Source: Microvirga lupini | Lineage (GTDB): Bacteria > Pseudomonadota > Alphaproteobacteria > Rhizobiales > Beijerinckiaceae | Assembly: GCF_014191055.1 (NCBI RefSeq) | Contig: NZ_JACHWB010000001.1 | Location: forward strand, 1,375,973-1,439,972 | Direction: 5' to 3' | Length of the DNA: 64,000 bases | Shown here: piece after piece, positions 8,369 to 16,817 of the stretch | Numbering within the stretch: the stretch's first letter is position 1 | Layout of the letters: every line of letters starts with the position of its first letter | Translations under genes and position numbers: made by a program | The notes under the pieces: generated by a model | The model's input: the letters and a program-made list of their open reading frames with translations, nothing else | What the model was told of the DNA's origin: nothing | Database searches by the model: none

Positions 8369-9655
8369 TTACCCCAGCGTCGACAGCGCCTGCGCCAGGT
8401 CGGCCACCAGATCGTCCGGGTGCTCGATGCCGATGGAGACGCGGATGGTCGCATCGCTGACGCCGAGGCGGTCGCGGGTTTCCTTCGGCACGCCGGAATG
8501 GGTGGTGGAGGCCGGGTGCGAGATGAGCGACTCGGTGCCGCCCAGGCTCACCGCCAGCTTGAAGACCTGGAGCGCGTTGAGAACCCGGAACGCTTCCGGT
8601 TCGCCGCCCTTCACGTCGAACGAGAAGGTGGAGCCGGGGGCGTCGCACTGCTCCTCGTAGACCTGCCGGGCGCGGGAGCCCTCGGGCAGGTAGGCGAGGT
8701 GGTGGACCTTCGCCACGCTCGGGTGCTCGTGCAGGAACGCCGCCACGATCTCCGCATTGCGGTTCGCCGCGTTCATGCGAAGCGCCAGCGTTTCCAGCGA
8801 GCGGCCGAGCATCCAGCAGGAATGAGGGTCGAGCTGCGTGCCGATGGAGGAGCGCAGCAGGCGCACCGTCTTCATCAGCTCCTTGGAGCCGAGCGCCGCG
8901 CCGGCGATCAGGTCCGAATGGCCGCCCACATATTTCGTCAGCGAATAGACCGAGATGTCGGCGCCGTTCTTCAACGGCTTCTGGAAGACCGGCCCGAGCA
9001 GGGTGTTGTCGCACACGATGACTGGGCGGTGGCCCTGGGACTGGCCGATCTCGTCGGCGACGGTGCGGATGAGCGCGATATCGACCAGGGTATTGAGGGG
9101 GTTCGAGGGCGTTTCGATCTTAATCACCGAAACGCGGCCCTTGGCCATGGCTTCCTTGGCGGCGGCCCGGATGCCCGCCTCGTCGACGCCGTCGCCGAAG
9201 CCGACCGCCCCGATGCTCATGTTGGCCAGCGTCTTGGCGATCAGGGTCTCGGTGCCGCCATAGAGCGGCTGCGAGTGGAGGATCACGTCGCCGGGCCGGG
9301 CGAAGGCCAGGATCGTAGTGGCGATGGCCGACATGCCGGAGGAGAAGAGGAGACCAGCCTCGGCCTCCTCATAGATGGCGAGCCGATCCTCGACGATCTC
9401 GGAATTCGGGTGGTTGAAGCGGGAATAGACGAGACCCGCGGCCTCGCCCTGCGGTGGTTCGCGCCGGCCCGCCACGTAGTCGAAGAATTCCTTGCCGTGC
9501 TCGGCGCTGTTGAACACGAAGGTCGAGGTCAGGAAGACCGGAGGCTTCACCGCGCCTTCCGAAAGGGTCGGGTCATAGCCGTAGCCCAGCATCAGGGTCT
9601 CAGGCTTGAGCTTATGATTGCCGATGCGGTCCTTGTGATAGCGGTTATAAGCCAT
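8369..9655 (-). CDS. Cystathionine gamma-synthase / methionine gamma-lyase family PLP enzyme
   Basis: A 428-residue fold-type I PLP enzyme of the Cys/Met metabolism family. Family signatures are [29 protein letters not shown] and the Schiff-base region [18 protein letters not shown] with the PLP lysine. Likely reactions are gamma-replacement or gamma-elimination on cystathionine, O-acyl-homoserine or methionine; the substrate cannot be decided by eye. The N-terminal extension ([20 protein letters not shown]) is characteristic of a proteobacterial subgroup usually named cystathionine gamma-synthase family protein. Cytoplasmic and presumably tetrameric. The ribosome site AGGAGG is excellent. 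It is divergent from the MoxR gene across a 104-bp gap. Confidence 0.9.
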   Translation of the reverse strand: MAYNRYHKDRIGNHKLKPETLMLGYGYDPTLSEGAVKPPVFLTSTFVFNSAEHGKEFFDYVAGRREPPQGEAAGLVYSRFNHPNSEIVEDRLAIYEEAEAGLLFSSGMSAIATTILAFARPGDVILHSQPLYGGTETLIAKTLANMSIGAVGFGDGVDEAGIRAAAKEAMAKGRVSVIKIETPSNPLNTLVDIALIRTVADEIGQSQGHRPVIVCDNTLLGPVFQKPLKNGADISVYSLTKYVGGHSDLIAGAALGSKELMKTVRLLRSSIGTQLDPHSCWMLGRSLETLALRMNAANRNAEIVAAFLHEHPSVAKVHHLAYLPEGSRARQVYEEQCDAPGSTFSFDVKGGEPEAFRVLNALQVFKLAVSLGGTESLISHPASTTHSGVPKETRDRLGVSDATIRVSIGIEHPDDLVADLAQALSTLG

Positions 9656-9759
9656 AGGTCATTGTCCTCCTGATTTGTTTGTCATGGGCTTAGCCTATGA
9701 GGACGATTGCCGAAAGGCCGGGGCAGGACTTAGGGTCTGATAAAGCGAGGAAGAGTGGA

Positions 9760-10608
9760 ATGGCGCGTTTTGCCGGAACCGAATCGTATGTGGCCACCGA
9801 GGACCTGACGGTCGCTGTGAACGCGGCCATCACCCTGGAGCGTCCGCTTCTGGTGAAGGGTGAGCCCGGCACGGGCAAGTCGGTTCTGGCGGAGGAGATC
9901 GCCCGCTCCTTGAACGCCCCGCTGATCACCTGGCACATCAAGTCCACCACCAAGGCCCAGCAGGGTCTTTACGAATACGACGCCGTATCCCGCTTGCGGG
10001 ACAGCCAGCTCGGCGACCCGCGCGTCTCTGAGATCCGCAACTACATCAAGCGCGGCAAGCTGTGGGAGGCCTTTGCCTCGGATGAGCGGCCGGTGCTGCT
10101 AATCGACGAGATCGACAAGGCCGATATCGAGTTTCCGAACGACCTTCTGCTCGAGCTCGATCGCATGGAGTTCTTCGTCTACGAGACCGGTGAGACGGTC
10201 AAAGCCGCCCGGCGCCCCATCGTGATCATCACGTCCAACAACGAGAAGGAACTGCCGGACGCCTTCCTGCGCCGCTGCTTCTTCCACTACATCAAGTTTC
10301 CGGACGTCGACACCATGGCCCGGATCGTCGAGGTGCACTATCCCGGCATCAAGCACCGGCTGGTCGAGGAGGCTCTCAAGATCTTCTTCGACGTGCGCGA
10401 GGTTCCGGGTTTGAGGAAAAAGCCCTCGACCTCGGAGCTGCTCGACTGGCTCAAGCTTTTGCTTTCCGAGGATATCGGCCCGGAGCAGCTGCGCGAGCGC
10501 GACACCTGCAAGCTGATCCCGCCGCTCCATGGGGCGCTTCTGAAGAACGAGCAGGATGTGAGCCTGTTCGAGAAGCTCGCCTTCATCGCCAGACGTGAGG
10601 GACGCTGA
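9760..10608 (+). CDS. MoxR-family AAA+ ATPase
   Basis: A 282-residue AAA+ ATPase. Walker A is G34-EPGTGKS, Walker B is LLIDEIDKAD, sensor 1 is VIITSNNEKELPDAF, and RRCFFHYIKFP follows. These match the MoxR family (CbbQ/NorQ/APE2220-like), which remodels or inserts metals into target enzymes together with VWA proteins. I start it at the ATG of MARFAGTESY because of the GAGGAAGAG ribosome site; 21 further residues are possible upstream but lack similarity to the family start. The stop overlaps the next ATG by one base. The likely VWA partner is the CoxE-like protein at 5138-6313. Confidence 0.93.
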   Translation: MARFAGTESYVATEDLTVAVNAAITLERPLLVKGEPGTGKSVLAEEIARSLNAPLITWHIKSTTKAQQGLYEYDAVSRLRDSQLGDPRVSEIRNYIKRGKLWEAFASDERPVLLIDEIDKADIEFPNDLLLELDRMEFFVYETGETVKAARRPIVIITSNNEKELPDAFLRRCFFHYIKFPDVDTMARIVEVHYPGIKHRLVEEALKIFFDVREVPGLRKKPSTSELLDWLKLLLSEDIGPEQLRERDTCKLIPPLHGALLKNEQDVSLFEKLAFIARREGR

Positions 10609-11132
10609 TGCTCCGCCTTCTGCTCCTCCGCCACGCCAAGTCCGCCTGGCCCGCCGGCATCCTCGATATCGACCGGCCCCTCGCGAAGCGGGGTCAGGAG
10701 GCTGCCCTGGTCATGGGCGATTACCTGAAGCGGGAGAGGCTCGCGCCCGATCTTGCCATCGTCTCCTCGGCCCGGCGCACGCAGGAGACATGGGAGCGGG
10801 TTCAGCCCATCCTGGGCGAGATCGAGATGCGTCTGGACGGACGCATCTACGAGGCGCCGGTCGGGCGGCTGCTTGAGGTGGTCCGGGAGGTGGGGGCCGA
10901 GACCGGCACTCTTCTGCTTATCGGCCACAATCCCGGCTTCGAGGAACTCGCCAAGCTGCTGATCGGTGAGGGCGACATGGACGGCATCCTGCGACTCGGC
11001 CAGAAATACCCGTCCGCCGGCCTCGCAGTGATCGACTTCGAACTGGCGAGCTGGGCCGATGTCGCAAGGAAAGCCGGCCGGCTGGAGCGGTTCGTGACCC
11101 CGAAATCGCTGGGCAGCGGCGAGGACGATTAG
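10608..11132 (+). CDS. SixA-like phosphohistidine phosphatase
   Basis: A 174-residue member of the histidine phosphatase (phosphoglycerate mutase) superfamily. The catalytic motif R8-H9 appears in LLLLRHAKSAWP, and the second histidine is in LLLIGHNPGFEEL. The short form with RHAKS is that of SixA-type phosphatases, which dephosphorylate phosphohistidine in HPt domains or the nitrogen phosphotransferase system; the substrate here is unknown. It is translationally coupled to MoxR by a one-base overlap. The gene converges with the GNAT gene, and the two stop codons overlap by 4 bp. Confidence 0.9.
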   Translation: MLRLLLLRHAKSAWPAGILDIDRPLAKRGQEAALVMGDYLKRERLAPDLAIVSSARRTQETWERVQPILGEIEMRLDGRIYEAPVGRLLEVVREVGAETGTLLLIGHNPGFEELAKLLIGEGDMDGILRLGQKYPSAGLAVIDFELASWADVARKAGRLERFVTPKSLGSGEDD

Positions 11133-11644
11133 GAGCCTGGAAACTCCAGGTAGATCAGCTCCTCGTCGTAGAACCGGTCGCCCACCCGGATCGCCTTGGG
11201 CTCGATGCCGTAAGGCTTGAAGCCAAGGCCGTGATAGGTCCGCCGGGCACTTTCATTCGTGAGCACGACGGCTGCCTCAATCATGATCACGTGCCGGGAG
11301 GCCCGGTCGATCACGGACTGGACGAGGGCTTTGCCCACACGCTGCCCGCGCCAATCCTGCTTCACAAAGACACCCCACATCAACCCCTTGTGCCGGGCCT
11401 TCGGCCGGTCATAGACGACGAAGCCCGCCATGCCGATCAGGCGCCCCTCGGCGAAGGCGCCGAAGATCGCATTGGGCCCCGAGGCAGGGATCCGTGCCCG
11501 GAATTCATCAAGGCTGCGTGGCGATTCCTCCTCATGGCTGGAGCTGAAGGCTTCCGGATGACTGGATAGTGCTTCCAGCCTCAAATCGCGGAAAGCCTGG
11601 GCGTCCGATGGCGTCAGTGGGCGGATTGAGATGGAGGGCGACAT
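11129..11644 (-). CDS. GNAT-family N-acetyltransferase
   Basis: A 171-residue acetyltransferase with the GNAT core: an N-terminal IRPLTPSDAQAFRDLRLEAL helix, the strand GMAGFVVYDRP, the acetyl-CoA loop VKQDWRGQRVGKALV (Q/R-x2-G-x-G/A type) and NESARRTYHGLGFKPYG. The acceptor is unknown. I use the ATG at 11644 (MSPSISIRPL), where similarity to the fold begins; an ATG ten codons upstream is also possible. Its stop overlaps that of the convergent phosphatase gene. Confidence 0.88.
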   Translation of the reverse strand: MSPSISIRPLTPSDAQAFRDLRLEALSSHPEAFSSSHEEESPRSLDEFRARIPASGPNAIFGAFAEGRLIGMAGFVVYDRPKARHKGLMWGVFVKQDWRGQRVGKALVQSVIDRASRHVIMIEAAVVLTNESARRTYHGLGFKPYGIEPKAIRVGDRFYDEELIYLEFPGS

Positions 11645-11817
11645 GATCTCATGGGGTTGGTGAGAGCGCCCCATTCGTGGATCGTGGGATCCGGCCGGTC
11701 AAGGTGACGGTTTCCGATCCCTGTGAACCGCAAAGCCCGATGAACATATCCGCCCCACCATCGTTTGGCCTGAAACCTTCCTGATTGTTTCGTCCGAAGC
11801 GGGGGCTGATCCTCATC

Positions 11818-12882
11818 ATGGTGCCTCAGACCGTTTATGCGCTCGTTCTCGCAGCTCGCGCGCTCCTGCCGGGCGAACTCGGTTCTCACGGCGCCGAGGC
11901 CCTGCAGCCCGAGCCGCAGGCTGTCGCGGCGCGCTACGAACCCGCTAATCGCGAGGTCACCAACTGGCGCTCGGAGGCCATGGATGCCCTGGAGCCGAAG
12001 CCTGTCGTGGCCCTGGCCGCCCTGTTCCGCGCCGAGCGTCCCTTCGTCACCCGTTGCGTGAAGCTCAACAATTACTGGTGCATCAAGAGCGCGCGCTGGG
12101 ATGGGGAACTCGCCACCGACAGAGAAGGCCATGTGGGCTTCGCCTCAGCCGACCACGGCGCCGATGCCGCCGCCACCCTGCTGCGGCGCTACTATCTGGA
12201 TTTCAACCGCAAATCCGCCCTCGACATCGTGCGTCGCTGGGCGCCGGCCGAGTGCAATGTCGCGACGGGCATCGGCGGCATGGCGATGCTGGCCGTGCGG
12301 GGAATCGGCGGCACGGTCCGGGCCCAATATCTCGCCTCGCGCCGAAAGAAGGGTGGGGCGGTGCGCTACACCGCGAAGGCCGGTTCGGGCGGCAAGCCGG
12401 GCCGGGTGTCCGTGGTGATCCCCATGGCCCCGAAGACGCCGCAATACCGGGTGCCGAGCATTGCAGCCGGCATGGCCGAGAGGCCGAAGCCTGCTAGCCC
12501 ATCGAAGCCGCTTGTCGCCACCCGTCGCAAGCCGGTGAAGGAACCGCCAGCGACGGCCTCGGCGGCTCCGAAGGTCCAGGTCGCAACGGCCTGCCCCTCT
12601 GAGGAACAGCGGCACCGCAATTATGCGGGCCGCATGGTGGAAGGTCTTGGCCTGAGCCCGACAGACGACCTGAAGCTTTTCGCGGATGACGGCACGCCCC
12701 AGCCCAACCTGACCCATGTGATGCTCGCCATGTCGGCCTTCGAACTGGGGGCGCTGCGCGCCAGTCCCGATCTCGTGGAATCGGCCATCGAGCGGGCCGT
12801 CGCCAAGGTACAGGACAATGCGAAGGCAGCCGCGCAGAAGGCGGAAGCGCTTCAAGGCAGCCCGCAGAGCATCCCGCGATGA
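11818..12882 (+). CDS. Hypothetical protein with a phage P5/muralytic-like N-terminal domain and Pro/Ala/Lys-rich linker
   Basis: A 354-residue protein. No cleavable signal is clear, though the N-terminus is mildly hydrophobic (VPQTVYALVLAARALL). Around residues 80-145 the pattern LNNYWCIKSARWDG, then GHVGFASADHGADAAATLLRRYY and DIVRRWAPAECN, recalls the domain of phage P5-type virion proteins with peptidoglycan-hydrolase links (N-x-x-N-I...F.. G.A..LL..Y...I..RWAP..N). This is by-eye similarity only. A lysine/proline/alanine-rich linker (about 200-255) follows, then a helical C-terminus. A TTG 11 codons upstream is an alternative start. It lies just upstream of the HlyC-like/RTX pair on the same strand. 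Confidence 0.65.
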   Translation: MVPQTVYALVLAARALLPGELGSHGAEALQPEPQAVAARYEPANREVTNWRSEAMDALEPKPVVALAALFRAERPFVTRCVKLNNYWCIKSARWDGELATDREGHVGFASADHGADAAATLLRRYYLDFNRKSALDIVRRWAPAECNVATGIGGMAMLAVRGIGGTVRAQYLASRRKKGGAVRYTAKAGSGGKPGRVSVVIPMAPKTPQYRVPSIAAGMAERPKPASPSKPLVATRRKPVKEPPATASAAPKVQVATACPSEEQRHRNYAGRMVEGLGLSPTDDLKLFADDGTPQPNLTHVMLAMSAFELGALRASPDLVESAIERAVAKVQDNAKAAAQKAEALQGSPQSIPR

Positions 12883-13001
12883 CAAGGCCCCGCTTGCCCG
12901 CTACAAACTCATGACTGAACCTTGTCGAGGGCCGGCGTGCTGCGTTTCAATCTCGTAAATTCCTGCGCGGGAACCGTCCGCGCCTTTCGCGGGATTGACC
13001 C

Positions 13002-13451
13002 ATGAAAGAGGGCGGGTCGAGTGGCGTGTCCGTGCAGCAGCTGCGGGATGCCAACGCAGCTTTGGGCCTCGCTGCGACCTATGTCGCCTCGCATCAGCCG
13101 TTCGGGTCCTATCGCGCCGACAAGCTGGTGGGGTCTCTCGCAGGTCAGATCCGGCGCGGCCATTACGCCTTCGCGGTGCGAAACGGAACCATTGTCGGCT
13201 ATGTCGGCTGGGCCCTGTGCCGGCCGGACGTCGCTCAGGCGTGGATTGAGAGGGGGCAGGCGCCGACCTTCGAGCAAAGCCAGGAGGGCGATGTGGTGGT
13301 GCCGATCATGGTCGTTTCCGATGATCGAATGGCCCTGCGCCAGTTGGCTGCCACGATGCGCCGGCACCATGGTGGAAAACTGTATATGGGACGGCGAGTT
13401 CTGAGGGAGGCGAATGCGGTCCGAACTGGCCGGATTGGTAAAAAGCGTTGA
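13002..13451 (+). CDS. Divergent HlyC-like toxin-activating lysine acyltransferase
   Basis: A 149-residue protein whose layout matches the RTX-toxin acyltransferase (HlyC) family: ALGLAATYVASHQPFGSYRA, then LAGQIRRGHYAFAVRNGTIVGYVGWALC (the family's Q/R-Y...PVAYxSWA core), then an EGD segment and a C-terminal HGGKLYMGRR. HlyC enzymes move a fatty acyl group from acyl carrier protein to an internal lysine of an RTX toxin. By my alignment the catalytic histidine (in SPLHR of HlyC) falls on glycine 35; the nearest His is H31. The HlyC IDW aspartate is also absent (IMV). The protein may therefore be inactive or use another mechanism. It is followed after 165 bp by an RTX-type protein gene, which supports the family call. 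Confidence 0.7.
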   Translation: MKEGGSSGVSVQQLRDANAALGLAATYVASHQPFGSYRADKLVGSLAGQIRRGHYAFAVRNGTIVGYVGWALCRPDVAQAWIERGQAPTFEQSQEGDVVVPIMVVSDDRMALRQLAATMRRHHGGKLYMGRRVLREANAVRTGRIGKKR

Positions 13452-13616
13452 GTCTGGTCTGCTTGGGGGGACAAAAAGCCTACCTCCAAAGAGGTAATTC
13501 CCCCGAAACCGGTTGCACATGCCTCACGATATAATAGGAATGCTTTGCGCCGTATTCCCATGCGTAGTGCAGGTGGTCCGGAAGCATTTACGTATCTTGG
13601 GGCAGGGGAAATCATA

Positions 13617-15206
13617 ATGCCGGTGCAAGTATTTACAGTTGCTCAATACCGCGCTCATGTCGCGGAGGGAATTCCGCTTCCGGATGGGGATTCCATCCAG
13701 ATCAATGATGTGGCCGCAGCCATCAAAGATTTGACCGATCTCGAAATTGGGGCGCTGGACGATAACAAGGTCACTCTGATCGATGTGGCGGACAATGCGC
13801 TGTCTTTGAACCTTGCACAGTTCAGGGCACTTGGAAATGAGGTCAAATTCAGTACGGAAGACAAGCTGGTTCTGCTTGATAGTGGAACTGCACTCGACGA
13901 TCTGCATTCCGGCGACATTCAGACCCTGACCGATAGGGGTGTCGGCCTCATCGATTCCACGGATGGAAACCTCACCGTTGAAGCCGGAGCCACGATGGCG
14001 CTCCTGGCGACCAATATCGGTTTCGATGCCGCAGATACGGTGACTGTCAGCGACTCAAGCTTCAAGCTTGGTCTCATGTTCTTCTCTGCTCCTGAAATCA
14101 TGACCCTCTCGAACAAGGGAGTTGATTTCATCGGATCGAACAGCGGCACGCCGTTTCCACTCAAGATCGGTGCGGCTCAAGCCAAGGCGCTGGCTAATTC
14201 CAATATCTCCCTCATGCCTGATTCCTTCGTCTTGCTTTCCGACGATGGGTCTGACCTCTCCCAGTTGACGGCTGCCCAGTTTGCTAAGCTCTCTGCGACC
14301 AGCCTCATAGTTCTCGACGCAGTCGACGATGTGCTGACCCTGTCGTTCGATCAGTACAAGGTTCTTCCTGATACAGGCCCATATCCGCCAGGAATGTCTT
14401 TGTTCTATCCTAACGACAAGGTCACTCTGGAATTGAGCGTATCCGATCTGCTCAGCCTCACTGACGCGCAGCGCGCGAGCATGACGGCAAATGGCGTCGA
14501 TGCACTGACCCTCAAGGATACCGGTCAGGCACTGGCGACACTGACGGCGGACCAAATCACGGCTCTCTCGTCCAAGGGTGCCAACCTCATCGACGCGACA
14601 GACAACAAGCTCAGTCTGTCTCTGGCTCAGTACAATGCGCTCGGCTCCGTCAAACTCTCTGGTGACGATGTGGTGACCATTGCGGCTGACGGCGATGCCG
14701 TTCTGTCCGATGGCCTCACCGACCTGACCCTGACGGGCAGCGCCATTCGCGGAACTGGCAACAGCCTTGCCAACACCATCGCCGGAACCACGAAGAACAA
14801 CATCCTCTCGGGTCTTGGGGGCGACGATTTCCTCTATGGCGGTCTCGGCAAGGATCAGCTGAGCGGCGGCACCGGCAAGGATGTGTTCGTGTTCGACACG
14901 AAGCTCAACAAGAGCACGAATGTCGACAAGATCACGGACTTCAAGTCCAAGGACGACAGCTTCTATCTCGACAACAAGGTCTTCACGAAGCTAGGCTCCG
15001 GCTCGCTCTCCACGCCGAAGAAGTTCAACTCGGACATGTTCGTCGAGGGCACGAAGGCCAAGGACAAGGAAGATCGCATCGTCTACGACAAGAAGACGGG
15101 GACGCTCTATTACGACGCCGACGGCACGGGGAAGAGCGCCCAGGTGAAGTTCGCCACGCTCTCCAACAAGGAGAAGCTCTACTACCACGACTTCTTCGTC
15201 ATCTGA
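13617..15206 (+). CDS. RTX-type calcium-binding repeat protein (probable type I secretion substrate)
   Basis: A 529-residue acidic protein without a signal peptide. Residues 1-385 are built from degenerate repeats of about 40-90 residues with the recurring form L(T/S)xxQxxxLSxxGxxLIDAxDxxLxLSLxQYxxL. Residues about 399-427 carry glycine-rich RTX nonapeptides (GGDDFLYGG, GKDQLSGG, GKDVFVF), followed by the usual DKITDFKSKDD segment and a C-terminus with DYYADGTGKSAQVKFA-like features. These are marks of proteins exported by type I secretion. The ATG at 13617 follows GGCAGGGG and gives the family-like start MPVQVFTVAQY; 24 upstream codons are open but unsupported. The upstream gene encodes an HlyC-like acyltransferase. 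No ABC exporter, membrane-fusion protein or TolC gene is in the window. Confidence 0.85.
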   Translation: MPVQVFTVAQYRAHVAEGIPLPDGDSIQINDVAAAIKDLTDLEIGALDDNKVTLIDVADNALSLNLAQFRALGNEVKFSTEDKLVLLDSGTALDDLHSGDIQTLTDRGVGLIDSTDGNLTVEAGATMALLATNIGFDAADTVTVSDSSFKLGLMFFSAPEIMTLSNKGVDFIGSNSGTPFPLKIGAAQAKALANSNISLMPDSFVLLSDDGSDLSQLTAAQFAKLSATSLIVLDAVDDVLTLSFDQYKVLPDTGPYPPGMSLFYPNDKVTLELSVSDLLSLTDAQRASMTANGVDALTLKDTGQALATLTADQITALSSKGANLIDATDNKLSLSLAQYNALGSVKLSGDDVVTIAADGDAVLSDGLTDLTLTGSAIRGTGNSLANTIAGTTKNNILSGLGGDDFLYGGLGKDQLSGGTGKDVFVFDTKLNKSTNVDKITDFKSKDDSFYLDNKVFTKLGSGSLSTPKKFNSDMFVEGTKAKDKEDRIVYDKKTGTLYYDADGTGKSAQVKFATLSNKEKLYYHDFFVI

Positions 15207-15368
15207 TCGTCAGATCTGACGAATGCGCCCGCCGATGGGAGATCCATTGGCGGGCGTTTTCTATGGGACCTTGCCTCCGCATCTCCTGTCCGGAACGGAC
15301 GGTCATGCTTGGCAATTGACCGGGGTGACCCCATGTGATGCCCAACGCTCACAACGCTCAGGTTCCCG

Positions 15369-16817
15369 GTGCCCACTCTGTCTGATATCGCCTCCCGCGC
15401 CGGGTCTGCTGCGCAATCGCTCTGGGAGGCCTCCGGCCAGCTGGTCCAGCCCTCCCTCCGCCTCGGCGTCACCGGGCTCGCCCGCTCCGGCAAGACCGTC
15501 TTCACCACCGCACTTGTGCATCACCTGATCCGAGGCACGAACCTGCCGGCCTTCCGGGCTTCCGCTGAAGGCCGCATCCGGCGGGCTCAGCTGGCGCATC
15601 AGCCGGATGATGCGATCCCTCGCTTCCCTTACGAGGAACACTTGGCGGCCCTGACCGAGAGCCGCCGCTGGCCGCAATCGACCAATCGGATCAGCGAGCT
15701 GCGGGTGGATGTGGAATACGAACGGAAGGCCGGCTGGCGCACCGGGCCGGCGTCGCTTGCCCTCGACATTGTGGATTATCCGGGCGAATGGCTGCTCGAC
15801 CTTGCGCTTCTCGATGCCGGTTATGCGGAATGGTCCCGCCAGACCATCGAGGCAAGCCGCAAGCGTGATCGGGCACCGGTGGCGGGCGGCTGGCACGAAA
15901 CCCTGAAAACCCTCGACCCGTCAGGGGCTTCCGACGAGATGCTCGCTTCGAGAGCAAGCGAGGCCTTCAAGGATTACCTCACGGCATTGCGTGCCGGATC
16001 CGAGGCGGTGGCGACGACCCCGCCGGGGCGGTTCCTCATGCCGGGCGATCTTGCCGGCTCCCCGGCGCTCACCTTCGCGCCTCTCGATCTGTCTCAAGGG
16101 CAGCCCATTGCGGCAGGCAGTTTCGCGGCCCTGATGGAGCGGCGTTTCGAGGCCTACAAGACCCATGTGGTCCGGCCGTTCTTCCGCGACCATTTCCAGC
16201 GTATCGACCGCCAGATCGTCCTGGTGGACGTGCTGGCCGCCATCGATGCCGGGCCTGTGGCGCTCGCGGAGCTGGAGGAGGCGCTGGATCAGGTGCTCAT
16301 GGCCTTCCGAACCGGCCGCAATACGCTGCTCTCGCGCCTGTTTTCCCCCCGAGCCGACCGGGTCCTGTTCGCGGCCACCAAGGCCGATCACATCCACCAC
16401 ACGGATCACGACCGGCTCGATGCCATCCTGCGGATGCTCGTGAACCGGGCTTCGCGCCGGACCGAAGCAGCCGGCGCGCGGGTGGGCACCGTGGCGCTCG
16501 CCTCGGTGCGTGCCACCCGCGAGACGACCATTCGCGAAGGACGCGAGACCCTGCGGGCCGTCGCCGGGGTTCCGGAGGCGGGCGAGCGGGTCGGGGACGA
16601 CGTGTTCGACGGCGAGGCGGAAGCCGCGATCTTTCCTGGCGAACTGCCCGAGAGCGCCGAGGCGGTGTTTCAGGGGGCGGTGCCGCCCGGCTCGTTCCGG
16701 TTTCCGCGCTTCCGGCCGCCGAAGCTGCCGGTCGATGCAGCGGGCCGCATGGCCAAGATGCCTCATATCCGTCTCGACCGGGCCCTTGAATTCCTCCTGG
16801 GGGATCGCTTCGCATGA
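15369..16817 (+). CDS. ycjX: YcjX-family P-loop protein
   Basis: A 482-residue putative GTPase/ATPase of the YcjX (DUF463) family. The P-loop is G36-LARSGKT near the N-terminus. Other family segments are LDIVDYPGEWLLDL (a G3-like DxxG region), PFFRDHFQRIDRQIVLVDVL and LFAATKADHIHHTDHDRL, whose TKAD is the G4-like specificity motif. In enterobacteria ycjX and ycjF belong to the phage-shock (Psp) response. The start is the GTG at 15369, with a weak ribosome site. Its stop overlaps the next start by 4 bp (ATGA), so the pair is translationally coupled. Confidence 0.92.
   Translation: MPTLSDIASRAGSAAQSLWEASGQLVQPSLRLGVTGLARSGKTVFTTALVHHLIRGTNLPAFRASAEGRIRRAQLAHQPDDAIPRFPYEEHLAALTESRRWPQSTNRISELRVDVEYERKAGWRTGPASLALDIVDYPGEWLLDLALLDAGYAEWSRQTIEASRKRDRAPVAGGWHETLKTLDPSGASDEMLASRASEAFKDYLTALRAGSEAVATTPPGRFLMPGDLAGSPALTFAPLDLSQGQPIAAGSFAALMERRFEAYKTHVVRPFFRDHFQRIDRQIVLVDVLAAIDAGPVALAELEEALDQVLMAFRTGRNTLLSRLFSPRADRVLFAATKADHIHHTDHDRLDAILRMLVNRASRRTEAAGARVGTVALASVRATRETTIREGRETLRAVAGVPEAGERVGDDVFDGEAEAAIFPGELPESAEAVFQGAVPPGSFRFPRFRPPKLPVDAAGRMAKMPHIRLDRALEFLLGDRFA

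Noticed and set aside
9656..9759. SAM-type riboswitch upstream of the trans-sulfuration gene
   Set aside because: The gap is only 104 bp and I could not assemble a SAM-II/SAM-V-like pseudoknot; a normal AGGAGG site is enough.
13545..13616. Upstream start for the RTX protein
   Set aside because: The first 24 codons are not preceded by a ribosome site, while the ATG at 13617 has GGCAGGGG.
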